Of a DNA stretch of 64,000 nucleotides, positions 54,271 through 62,618 are shown piece after piece. The DNA is from Bacilli bacterium. GTDB lineage: Bacteria > Bacillota_I > Bacilli_A > RFN20 > CAG-826. The DNA lies in assembly GCA_024408335.1 (NCBI GenBank), contig JAKSVB010000001.1:186001-250000 (forward strand), read 5' to 3'. A program made the translations under genes and the position numbers. The notes below the pieces were generated by a model that worked only from the letters and a program-made list of their open reading frames with translations, searched no databases and had not been told where the DNA came from. How positions within the stretch are numbered: position 1 is the first letter of the stretch; each line of letters begins with the position of its first letter.

Positions 54271-54801
54271 TTAATCTTTGCCTAAAAGGTTTAATAGAAG
54301 CTCAGAGATAACTTTTTTCGATTCGACTTTCCCGCCTTCGATCCACCTTGAAATGATTGCAAAAATACCTGAGACGAAGAAATCTTGGTAATAAAGCTTA
54401 AGGTTAGGGTCTTTGATGATGACGGCCCTTGTCTTTTCCAAGTATTTCATGCACTCATTTTTGAAAGAGGCTGAGTTTGTCTTTAAAAGAACCATCATCT
54501 TATCGCTTTCCTTGTCATAGTAGTCAACGGCTCTGTTGATTAAGTCTTCGTAAGTTGTTCTTTTTGCGTTAATCTCGTCGATGTTTTTGACGATAAAACT
54601 CGTCATGCTTTGCTCGATTTCCTTATACAAATCCAAAGGGCTCATGTAATGAGCGTAAAATGTGCTTCTGTTGACATCAGCGATATCGCAAAGCTTTTTG
54701 ACTGTCACACTTTCTAAAGGCATGGTTTGTAAATACTCGACCATCGCGTCTGTTAGTCTTTCTTTTGAGTGCTTGATTCTTTTATCAACTTGGCTTGCCA
54801 T
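54271..54801 (-). CDS. TetR/AcrR-family regulator
   Basis: A 176-residue regulator from ATG at 54801 (MASQVDKRIKHSKERLTDA). The helix-turn-helix is SVTVKKLCDIADVNRSTFYAHY, and the C-terminal half is helical with HY/FY segments as in the TetR_C group found near SDR genes. An open frame extends upstream to 54963, but that part would pass through the divergent promoter. It faces the SDR gene, with a palindrome between them, and probably controls it. Confidence 0.82.
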   Translation of the reverse strand: MASQVDKRIKHSKERLTDAMVEYLQTMPLESVTVKKLCDIADVNRSTFYAHYMSPLDLYKEIEQSMTSFIVKNIDEINAKRTTYEDLINRAVDYYDKESDKMMVLLKTNSASFKNECMKYLEKTRAVIIKDPNLKLYYQDFFVSGIFAIISRWIEGGKVESKKVISELLLNLLGKD

Positions 54802-54891
54802 GATGTAATTCCCAAGAAATTTTATTACTAAACCCAACAAACTACAACATTGTGTTGGATAACCGACATAATATTCAAGTTTAATGATATT

Positions 54892-54906
54892 CAATACTTC
54901 GTATTG
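54892..54906. promoter_or_regulatory. Palindromic operator candidate between TetR and SDR genes
   Basis: CAATAC-TTC-GTATTG is a perfect 15-base palindrome 40 bases before the SDR ATG and within the divergent promoter region. Size and position fit a TetR-family operator. Confidence 0.5.
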
Positions 54907-54946
54907 GGTATATAAAGAGTATGTCAAAAAATTTGAAAGGAAAATT

Positions 54947-55720
54947 ATGACAAATTTATTCAATTTACAAGGTAAAGTCGCTCTCGTTACAGGCGCTTCA
55001 TCAGGCTTAGGCGTTCAATTCGCAAAAGCATTAGCAGGTCAAGGTGCTGACGTCGTTATCGCAGCAAGAAGACTTGAAAAGCTCGAAGCTGTTAAAAAAG
55101 AAATCGAAGCTATGGGTGTCAAATGCCACGCTGTTAAGTGTGACGTCACCGATACTGCAAACGTCATCGCTATGGTTGCAGAAGCAGAAGCAGTCATGGG
55201 CAAAATCGACATCTTAGTTAACAACGCAGGCGTTGGTGACACCGCTCCAGCAACTGACATGCCAGAAGATATGTGGAACAGAGTTATCAACACCAACCTC
55301 AACTCATTATTCTTCGTCGCAAGAGAATGTGCTAAAGGCATGATCAAACGTGGTTATGGTAAGATCGTCAACATCGGTTCAATCCACTCAGAAGTCGTTA
55401 TGAACAATGCTACCTGGCCAGTTACAGCATATGCTGCAGCTAAAGGCGGCGTTAAGATGCTCACCAAAGGCTTAGCAAGCGAATGGGCAAAGCACGGTAT
55501 CACCGTTAACGCAATCGGCCCTGCATATTTCGAATCAGAAATGACAGACGCTATCTTCCAATCTGGCGGACTCGATCCAGTCGAAAGCATGTACTGCCCA
55601 ATGGGCCGTGCAGGTAAGCCAGGCGAATTAGATGGTGCTTTAATCTACTTCGCATCAGATGCTTCAAGCTACACCTCAGGTCAATTATTATTAGTTGACG
55701 GTGGCTGGACCACTCTCTAA
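54947..55720 (+). CDS. Short-chain dehydrogenase/reductase
   Basis: A 257-residue NAD(P)-dependent SDR. Glycine motif TGASSGLG, NNAG, catalytic Ser in NIGSIHSE, and YAAAK supply the Ser-Tyr-Lys set; it ends with LLLVDGGWTTL, as in gluconate 5-dehydrogenase and related enzymes. Substrate not deducible. Codons are strongly biased to highly expressed choices. GAAAGGAAAATT before the ATG fixes this start over an in-frame ATG 63 bases upstream. A terminator follows. Confidence 0.9.
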   Translation: MTNLFNLQGKVALVTGASSGLGVQFAKALAGQGADVVIAARRLEKLEAVKKEIEAMGVKCHAVKCDVTDTANVIAMVAEAEAVMGKIDILVNNAGVGDTAPATDMPEDMWNRVINTNLNSLFFVARECAKGMIKRGYGKIVNIGSIHSEVVMNNATWPVTAYAAAKGGVKMLTKGLASEWAKHGITVNAIGPAYFESEMTDAIFQSGGLDPVESMYCPMGRAGKPGELDGALIYFASDASSYTSGQLLLVDGGWTTL

Positions 55721-55744
55721 TCCTAACAATTAGGAACTCAATCA

Positions 55745-55772
55745 AGGGGCCATTTAAACTGGCCTCTTTTTT
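55745..55772 (+). terminator. Terminator after the SDR gene
   Basis: AGGGGCCA pairs with TGGCCTCT (one G-T pair) around TTTAAAC, followed by TTTTTT. Confidence 0.88.
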
Positions 55773-55854
55773 GTTTCGATGGTGAAGGCAGAAACATACG
55801 TTTTTTTGGCAAGACTTTTAACTTGTCATTGAAGACGAGATTTCATGTTCCTAA

Positions 55855-55860
55855 TATAAT
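55855..55860 (+). promoter_or_regulatory. TATAAT box 7 bases before the RCK_C membrane gene
   Basis: Perfect TATAAT with the ATG at 55868 and no Shine-Dalgarno between. Predicts a leaderless or nearly leaderless transcript. Confidence 0.6.
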
Positions 55861-55867
55861 TATTCTT

Positions 55868-56872
55868 ATGAATACCGTTACGATTTTGATTTTATTTATG
55901 GCGATTGTCGTCGTATATGTCGCCCTTATCAGCGTCTTCTCAACTCTCTTTCAAATCACCGGTCTTGCGAAAGACAAGGCACGTTTCCAAACTATTTCGC
56001 TTTTAACCGGCGTTGGTTTTACTACTGCAGAGAGCGAAACTGTCACAAATAACCCAGTAAGAAGAAAGCTTGCGATTGCCTGTATGTTCGTTGGTCATTT
56101 GTTATCGATCGTCATCCTTTCTTTGGTTGTTGATACAATTGCTTTCTTTGATATCGCTAACCTTGAGAATTCATGGGAAATCCTTCTTATTTCGTTTGGC
56201 GCATTTGCTGCGATCATTATCGTTTTCAATCTTCCGTTCATCAAAAAGCCAATCAATTCTTTAATCAAACGAATTGGTTTCGTTTTGTATTTCAAAAAAG
56301 GAAAGGAAAACGTTCTTACTATGATGGACCGTTATGATAAGGAATCCATCTACCAAATCAAAATTAACGTTCTTCCTGAAAACCTTAAAGACAAGACCCT
56401 TTTTAAGTCGAAGTTAAAGGAAGATTACAACATTAACGTCATGCTTATTAGACGTGATAACAGAAACATCACTATCTCTAAGTCAACGATGATTCAAGAA
56501 GGCGACACTGTTGTCGTATTTGGAAACAGCCACAATATCAATACCGTTTTCGGAACAAAACATCCTGGTGCTCAAAAAGAAGAACTTAATGAAGCAAAGC
56601 TTCGTAACGCAATCCACATCATGGAGAACTACCAAGACAAGGCTATGGTTGAGATCATGGTGCACAAAGTTCCTGAGATCTTAAAAGAAACCACTCTTTA
56701 TAACTCATCAATCAAAGGCCAATATGGCATCAATATCATGCTCATCAAAAGAAAAGAGCTCATTATCGACATCAACCAAGACACCACTATTGAAGTTGGC
56801 GATACATTAGTCCTTTTTGGCCCATATAAGAACATCGAATACTTGTTCGATAACGAAGAGCCAAACAAATAA
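55868..56872 (+). CDS. Membrane protein with two TrkA-C (RCK_C) domains
   Basis: A 334-residue protein: three hydrophobic segments in the first 140 residues (VTILILFMAIVVVYVALISV, LAIACMFVGHLLSIVILSLVV, ILLISFGAFAAIIIVFNLPF), then two tandem RCK_C units of about 70 residues, each with the pattern TLYNSSI...INIMLIKR...I..GDT(L/V)V(L/V)FG. RCK_C domains regulate potassium or other ion transporters and often bind c-di-AMP in Firmicutes. An element TGVGFTTAESE follows the first helix and faintly recalls a K+ transporter filter. Whether it is a regulator or a transporter cannot be decided. Confidence 0.75.
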   Translation: MNTVTILILFMAIVVVYVALISVFSTLFQITGLAKDKARFQTISLLTGVGFTTAESETVTNNPVRRKLAIACMFVGHLLSIVILSLVVDTIAFFDIANLENSWEILLISFGAFAAIIIVFNLPFIKKPINSLIKRIGFVLYFKKGKENVLTMMDRYDKESIYQIKINVLPENLKDKTLFKSKLKEDYNINVMLIRRDNRNITISKSTMIQEGDTVVVFGNSHNINTVFGTKHPGAQKEELNEAKLRNAIHIMENYQDKAMVEIMVHKVPEILKETTLYNSSIKGQYGINIMLIKRKELIIDINQDTTIEVGDTLVLFGPYKNIEYLFDNEEPNK

Positions 56873-56884
56873 ATTGAAAATCGG

Positions 56885-56905
56885 TCCTATTGATAATAGG
56901 ATTTT
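56885..56905 (+). terminator. Weak terminator after the RCK_C gene
   Basis: TCCTATT-GAT-AATAGGA followed by TTTT. The stem is short and AT rich. Confidence 0.5.
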
Positions 56906-56960
56906 CTCATAGGATTACTTAATACTTATCGCCTTCTTTTTGGCGAGTTAGGAGAACAAA

Positions 56961-57892
56961 ATGAAATTTGCAAAGCTTAGTGGCATCGCTATTTTGTCTG
57001 TCGCTCTTTTAGCGTCTTGCGGAAATAACTGCGAACACGAACACTATCTTAAAGTCGCCGGCGACCCAACAACCACATATGAGTCAGGAGACCACTTCTC
57101 AACAGACGGATTACAAGTCTATTTATGCTGTGACAAGTGCGGCCAGGAAAAAGAGCTCAAGAAATATGATGTGAATGAACATGACGATTACCTCAAAACA
57201 AAAACTAAGTTTGTCACAATCGAATATGGCGATCTTACATACAATATTGATGTTGAAGTAACCTTTGATTACACATTCACTGGCACAATCACCTGTGTCG
57301 GCGATTCATTAACAGAAGGTCACAACTGGCCAAACCAATCATACCAAACTACATCAACGAAAACCTTCCAGAAGGTTCCAACGCCAAGGTTATCAACTGC
57401 GGCAAGAACGGCGCCTCATTTAAAACTTTCGGCCAATATAACCCTGCATATAACACAACCCCACAATACACAAACTCACTTAAAGAAAAACCAGACATCG
57501 TCACAATCCTCTTAGGCACTAACGACGCCACAAACTGGGCAAACGAAAAAGATGATTTCTATCAAGACTATGTTGATTTGATTCATCTCTACCAAACCCA
57601 CTGGGGAACCGATGAACAACCACAAATCATTCTCTTAACTTCTCCAACGACTAAGGAAAGCAACTCATTTGGCATTCCAAACGAAGTCATCCGTGATTCA
57701 GTTAACCCAATTCAAAGACAAGTTGCTGAAGAACTCGATTTACCATTAATCGATCTTAGAAAGATCTTCGATAGCTATGAAGGTGGACTTGACGCTCTTG
57801 TTAGACCAAACGACGGCGTTCACTTCAGCGTTGAGGCAGCAAAGCTTGTTGCAGGCCTTATTGCTGACGAAATTGTTTATCTAGCAGAGTAA
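56961..57892 (+). pseudogene. SGNH/GDSL hydrolase lipoprotein with a one-base frameshift
   Basis: A lipoprotein (lipobox LASC) followed by an Ig-like domain with Cys pairs (YLCCDKCGQEKEL) and an SGNH hydrolase. Nucleophile motif GDSLTEGH is in the first frame, which goes wrong after WPNQSY at 57344; the expected sequence (NYINENLPEG, then LLGTNDATNW and the catalytic DGVHFS) continues in another frame to TAA at 57892. Restoring a third C at 57344-57345 would rejoin both parts into one protein of about 310 residues. It is either a recent pseudogene or a base-call error in a short C run. GTTAGGAGAA precedes the ATG. Confidence 0.82.
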
Positions 57893-57908
57893 GCAGCAAA
57901 TCATACAA

Positions 57909-57936
57909 AACGCGTCATCTGTGTGGCGCGTTTTTA
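57909..57936 (+). terminator. Terminator after the SGNH gene
   Basis: AACGCGTCA pairs with TGGCGCGTT (one T-G pair) around TCTGTG and is followed by five T. Confidence 0.85.
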
Positions 57937-58064
57937 GTTAAAAAATTTGTCACATATTTGTTGCTTAAAACATAAGTTTATTTTAACATAAATAAAACAC
58001 GCAAAACGTAAAATCGCATGGATTTACTTTTTGCAAATGCAATTTAATTGCGGAAAGAGAAAGT

Positions 58065-61000
58065 ATGTTTAAAAAATTATTACTCACACTTTTGATAAGC
58101 GGTCTTTCTGCTCCAGTACTTGCAGCTAGCGAGCCAACACAACTCGTTACAAATGACTTTATTGCCAAGTACACTGACAGAAACTCCTATATCAAAGCCG
58201 GTTCTGCTTTAAACAACAGAATCTGTGACGAAGGTTTTACTCTTCTCAAAAACTTAGATGGCTTCCTCCCAATGGAAGGTGTCGAAAAGATTTCTGTTTT
58301 TGGTAAGAGCAGCACAAGCCTTGTCTATGGCGGTGGCGGATCAGGTAGTGGTCACGTCAGCGGTGAAACCCAAATCGACTTACAAAAGTCACTTACAAAC
58401 GTAGGCTTCGAACTTAACGATGCCCTTACAAGTTTCTACAAGGACAACAGCAAATCCGGCAGTGGCCGTACAAACGGTAACGATGGCTGGAAGGGAAACT
58501 CAGAAGTTACCATTGGTGAAACTCCAATCGAAAAATACGACGCTACATTAAAATCAACATTCAGCGAGTATAACGATGCCGCTATCATGGTTCTTAGCCG
58601 TGAAGGTTCAGAAGGCTGCGACGTCTTAACAATCGACGCAACAGACTCAACCAAATATGGTTTCTCAGAGAAACATGCTCTCGAATTATCAGATAACGAA
58701 CAAGCCTTATTTGATATGATCAAAGAGAACTTTGAAAACATCATCATCCTTATCAACTCAGGTAACATTTTCCAATGTGATAAGTTCGAAAACGATGATC
58801 AAGTCAAAGGCATTCTTTGGATGGGTAACCCAGGTGCTACCGGCGCTTCAGCTGTTGGCCGTATCTTATGTGGTGATGTTAACCCATCAGGCCACACCGT
58901 TGATACTTGGACCCGTGATTTCTCAAAAGATCCAACTTGGCAAAACTTCTCAGACAACCGTCACACTGGCGAAGCTATTCCAAACACCAGCAACAGATTA
59001 AAGCATGCTTCACAAGATACCATGTTTAACCCAGACGGAACTCCAGTCGTTAGCCATGGTACATTAAAGACCGATCCAAGATATATCGAAGAAGCTCAAA
59101 AGGTTGTCGAAGGCGGCCTTAACGGTGTCAAACCATCTTCATATGTCTCATACGAAGAAGGTGTTTACCTCGACTACCGTTACTACGAAACTCGCTACCA
59201 AGACATGATCAAAGCTGATGGTCAAAAAGCGGCAGATGATTGGTACGAAAGCGAAAACGGCGTAATCTTCCCATTCGGTTATGGCTTAAGCTACACCGAA
59301 TTCGAACAAGAAATCGTCGGCGCTACAGTCACCAACAGAACTCTTGAAAGCGAAAAAGAAGAAATCAGAGTTAAAGTTAAAGTCACAAACACTGGCTCAG
59401 TCCCTGGTAAGGATGTTGTTCAACTTTACTGGAAAGCTCCATACATCTCAGGCGAAATCGAAAAAGCCGACCGTGTCTTATGTGCTTTCGACAAGACCGA
59501 TATTCTTGAACCAAATGAGTCAGCAGTCTATGAATTAACATTCGCTCTCGCTGATGTCGCTAACTATGACTACAGCGATGCTAACAAGAACAACTTCAAA
59601 GGCTACGAACTCGATGAAGGCAAATACGAAATCAGCGCTAACAAGAACGCTCACGAAGAATTTGACTCAGTTAAGTTCAATGTCAAGAAAGGCGGCATCA
59701 AGTTCGAAAACGACCGTTTCACCGGTAACAAAGTCGAAAACCGCTTCTCTGGCAATGACTTCTACAGCTCATTACCATTAGAAAACGACATCGGATTCGA
59801 TCACTTCTCACGTGAAGATTTCGATGAAACATTCCCAACCCACCCAACTATTGCTGACCGTACTCTCAAAGAAGGCAGCAGAGTTCCAGAATTCTACAAC
59901 CACGAATTCAACCTCGACGACGTCGAATTCGATGAAGAGTTCTTATATGTTCCTGCAGCAACAAAGAAGACCAAGGAAGACATTGAAGCCTTAGGTTGGA
60001 CACAAGCAGAAACAACCTTAACCAAGGACCAATCAATCCAATTCAAAGAAATGGTCGGTTTATCATTGGATGACCCAAAATGGGAAGAATTCATGAACCA
60101 AATGACCTATGCTGAAATGCTTCAATTCGTTACTGGTGGTAGCTCACACAACCCAGCTATCAGCAGAATGGATAAGCCATCATCAGGCGACTCAGACGGC
60201 CCTTCACAATTCCAAATCATCTGGTGGACAGGCGCCCCAATCGTTGCAGCAACCTTCAACGTTGAACTTGCAAAAGAACAAGGCGAAATGGTCGGTACCG
60301 AAGCACACCTTACTGGTACTTATGGTTGGGCAGGCCCAGCATGTAACTTACACCGTTCACCATTCGGTGGTCGTAACTTCGAATACTACTCAGCAGACGC
60401 TTTCTTAAGCGGCCGTATGTGTGGCAGAGTTGTCGCAGGCGCTACAGACTTAGGTATGTACTGCTTCTTCAAACACTTCGCTGTCAACGATCAAGAAAAG
60501 AACCGTGAAGGCGTTACCGTTTACCTCTCAGAGCAAACACTCCGTGAGTTATACCTCAAACCATTCCAAATGGCAGTCCAAGAAGGCAAAGCTACTGGCA
60601 TCATGTCTTCCTACAACCGTTTAGGCTTAATGGAAACCGCAGCATCATACCCATTATTAACCGAAGTCTTAAGAAATGAATGGGGCTTCAAAGGCTCAAT
60701 CATCTCCGACATGACCCACCGTGGAAACAGCAGCATGAATGGTAAGTGCTACGAAAACATCAACAACCGTGTCTTATCAGGCTGTAACAACCAACTTGAT
60801 AGCCAAAACTACTCCGATGACTGCAACGCAAAATGGAGCAAAGAATTACACTGCCCAGTCTACAAGAGCAAGACCCATGGCGAAAACACCCCATCATACT
60901 CATGGTGGTATGCTGTCCGTACATGCGCTAAAGAAGCTATGTGGATGTGTGCAAACTCAGGTGCAATGAAAACTGCTCTCACCCCTGAATTAGACGTTAC

Positions 61001-61469
61001 ATTAACCAACGTTATCGATGAACGCTTAGAAGCTAAAGTCGGTGATGCTATCAACGTTGAAATCGTTCTCCCAGAAGAAGCTGAAGTTGGCGCAACCCTT
61101 AATGGTAAGGTCGTTGCAGGCGTTGAAACATCAATCAGCGCAGCAACCCCACTTCCAGAAGGACTCAAATTAGAAGGAAATGTCATCTCTGGCACCGTCA
61201 ATAAAGAATGGAACGGATTCGTTCACATCTTATTCGACGTTACCTTCGAAGGCCAATCAGACCCAGTTAGATATGGTTACTCATTCGAATTATATGTCGC
61301 AAAAGATAAATTAGTTCAAGAGTACGTCTCAGGAACTGGTAGCAACAAGGGCGAAGCAAACGTTGGCTTAATCGCTGGCGTCGCTGCAGGCTCAGTTGTC
61401 GTCGTCGCAGCTGCAGCAGTTGCTGTCGTCTTAGTTATGAAAAAGAAAAAGGCAGCTAAAGCTGACTAA
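58065..61469 (+). CDS. Glycoside hydrolase family 3 with permuted domains, cell-anchored
   Basis: A 1134-residue enzyme. Signal peptide (1-20, ending VLAAS); the usual C-terminal GH3 domain comes first (EGFTLLKN near residue 60 to FPFGYGLSYTEFE near 405), then a fibronectin-like domain (VRVKVTNTGSVPGKDVVQLY region), then the TIM-barrel nucleophile domain from about residue 676 (KHFAVNDQEKNR; nucleophile Asp882 in GSIISDMTHR). The order is the reverse of common GH3, as in some Ruminococcus beta-glucosidases. A further beta domain and a C-terminal membrane helix with a Lys-rich tail (VVVVAAAAVAVVLVMKKKK) hold it on the cell surface. Likely substrates are beta-glucosides or xylosides. Strong codon bias suggests high expression. 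Confidence 0.88.
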   Translation: MFKKLLLTLLISGLSAPVLAASEPTQLVTNDFIAKYTDRNSYIKAGSALNNRICDEGFTLLKNLDGFLPMEGVEKISVFGKSSTSLVYGGGGSGSGHVSGETQIDLQKSLTNVGFELNDALTSFYKDNSKSGSGRTNGNDGWKGNSEVTIGETPIEKYDATLKSTFSEYNDAAIMVLSREGSEGCDVLTIDATDSTKYGFSEKHALELSDNEQALFDMIKENFENIIILINSGNIFQCDKFENDDQVKGILWMGNPGATGASAVGRILCGDVNPSGHTVDTWTRDFSKDPTWQNFSDNRHTGEAIPNTSNRLKHASQDTMFNPDGTPVVSHGTLKTDPRYIEEAQKVVEGGLNGVKPSSYVSYEEGVYLDYRYYETRYQDMIKADGQKAADDWYESENGVIFPFGYGLSYTEFEQEIVGATVTNRTLESEKEEIRVKVKVTNTGSVPGKDVVQLYWKAPYISGEIEKADRVLCAFDKTDILEPNESAVYELTFALADVANYDYSDANKNNFKGYELDEGKYEISANKNAHEEFDSVKFNVKKGGIKFENDRFTGNKVENRFSGNDFYSSLPLENDIGFDHFSREDFDETFPTHPTIADRTLKEGSRVPEFYNHEFNLDDVEFDEEFLYVPAATKKTKEDIEALGWTQAETTLTKDQSIQFKEMVGLSLDDPKWEEFMNQMTYAEMLQFVTGGSSHNPAISRMDKPSSGDSDGPSQFQIIWWTGAPIVAATFNVELAKEQGEMVGTEAHLTGTYGWAGPACNLHRSPFGGRNFEYYSADAFLSGRMCGRVVAGATDLGMYCFFKHFAVNDQEKNREGVTVYLSEQTLRELYLKPFQMAVQEGKATGIMSSYNRLGLMETAASYPLLTEVLRNEWGFKGSIISDMTHRGNSSMNGKCYENINNRVLSGCNNQLDSQNYSDDCNAKWSKELHCPVYKSKTHGENTPSYSWWYAVRTCAKEAMWMCANSGAMKTALTPELDVTLTNVIDERLEAKVGDAINVEIVLPEEAEVGATLNGKVVAGVETSISAATPLPEGLKLEGNVISGTVNKEWNGFVHILFDVTFEGQSDPVRYGYSFELYVAKDKLVQEYVSGTGSNKGEANVGLIAGVAAGSVVVVAAAAVAVVLVMKKKKAAKAD

Positions 61470-61508
61470 TTCTCATCAGCACTAAACATACTTAATTTAT
61501 AAGAAATT

Positions 61509-61544
61509 GCCTCCTATCGCCTAATCGCTTTAGGAGGCTTTTTT
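61509..61544 (+). terminator. Terminator after the GH3 gene
   Basis: GCCTCCTA pairs perfectly with TAGGAGGC across a 14-base loop and is followed by TTTTTT. Confidence 0.88.
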
Positions 61545-61592
61545 GAATAAAATTGGTACACCTTGTACGGAAGGTCATATAATAATTAACGT

Positions 61593-61928
61593 ATGAAAAA
61601 GAAAAGCAATCTAATCAAATTGTTTCTAGTTATACAAACAGTTTTGCTTGGACTTCTTTTCTTTTTAGATCTCACACACACTTGTAGTGATCCGGCCTGT
61701 GAAATCTGCTGCTTCATCTCGTTTTTAGAATACGCCTTACGTTTTGTATACATTCTTTTCGCGTCAGCCTATGTCGCAATTAACATCTATGAGTCTGTCA
61801 CTTTAGGAAGAGCAGGGCCAAAACTCGAACCATTCGAAGCAGAATCAAATATCGAAGAGACACACATCTTTTCAGTAAGAAAGGAAACTTTAGTTAACTT
61901 AAAAGTTAAGCTTCTAGTCGCAATGTAA
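61593..61928 (+). CDS. Small Cys-rich membrane protein
   Basis: A 111-residue protein with two membrane helices (LIKLFLVIQTVLLGLLFFLDL and FVYILFASAYVAINIY) and, between them on the exterior side, the motif HTCSDPACEICC. A His-Cys-x(4-5)-Cys-x2-Cys element of this kind is seen in small Firmicutes membrane proteins near zinc transport genes. The C-terminal tail is soluble. TATAAT (61578-61583) lies 9 bases before the ATG without a Shine-Dalgarno. It precedes an ABC/FtsX system by 42 bases. Confidence 0.6.
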   Translation: MKKKSNLIKLFLVIQTVLLGLLFFLDLTHTCSDPACEICCFISFLEYALRFVYILFASAYVAINIYESVTLGRAGPKLEPFEAESNIEETHIFSVRKETLVNLKVKLLVAM

Positions 61929-61970
61929 TTCATTTATTTTTTCTATTTTCAAAAAACAAGGAGACAATAA

Positions 61971-62618
61971 ATGATTACAGTCAAAAATGTAGTCAAGAAA
62001 TATAAAAACGAGAAGGAAATCGCCTATCGTGATTACACTTTTCTTGACGGTAAAAGTTATATTATTTTAGGCGCCTCAGGATGCGGAAAGTCCACATTAC
62101 TCAACATGATTTGTGGAATCCTTTCGCCAAACAAAGGCCAAATTATCATTGATGGAATTGAAATAACATCATTATCACAAAAGCAAAAAGACAAGATTAG
62201 AATTCAGAAAATCGGGTACGTTTACCAGGATTTTAAACTCATAAAAAACATGTCCGTTATGGATAACATCAACATTCTTAGGTTAGAGAACATTGATGTC
62301 TCATCAAGCGAAGAGCTTCTAAAAAAGCTTGGAATTGATGATAAAAAGAACAAAAAGGTCGCAAATCTTTCAGGCGGCGAATCCCAAAGAGTGGCCATCG
62401 TTAGAGCCCTCGCAAAAAAGCCTGACATCATCCTTTGCGATGAGCCAACTGGCAATCTTAATTATGAGATTGGCCGCAAAGTCATGGAGGAGCTTCTTGA
62501 ATGTTCCAAAGGCAAGATTTTGATTGTCGTAAGCCACGACGAAAGGCTCGTTGATTTGTTTGACGAAGTAATCCACATGGAAGACTTCATGGTGAAAGAA
62601 GGTGAACAACATGCTTAA
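61971..62618 (+). CDS. ABC transporter ATPase, MacB/LolD type
   Basis: A 215-residue stand-alone ATPase with Walker A GASGCGKST, Q-loop YVYQDFKLI, signature LSGGESQR, Walker B ILCDEPTGNL and H-loop VVSHDERL. This subfamily drives mechanotransmission by FtsX-like permeases rather than classical uptake. AAGGAGACAA precedes the ATG. It overlaps the permease start by 8 bases. Confidence 0.92.
   Translation: MITVKNVVKKYKNEKEIAYRDYTFLDGKSYIILGASGCGKSTLLNMICGILSPNKGQIIIDGIEITSLSQKQKDKIRIQKIGYVYQDFKLIKNMSVMDNINILRLENIDVSSSEELLKKLGIDDKKNKKVANLSGGESQRVAIVRALAKKPDIILCDEPTGNLNYEIGRKVMEELLECSKGKILIVVSHDERLVDLFDEVIHMEDFMVKEGEQHA

Noticed and set aside
54802-54963. N-terminal extension of the TetR gene
   Set aside because: It would cross the divergent SDR promoter and palindrome and adds a hydrophobic stretch not found in TetR proteins.
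58732-60969. Several open frames of 60-100 codons inside the GH3 gene in other frames
   Set aside because: They are shadows produced by strong codon bias, with no ribosome sites and low-complexity Ser/Thr/Lys translations.
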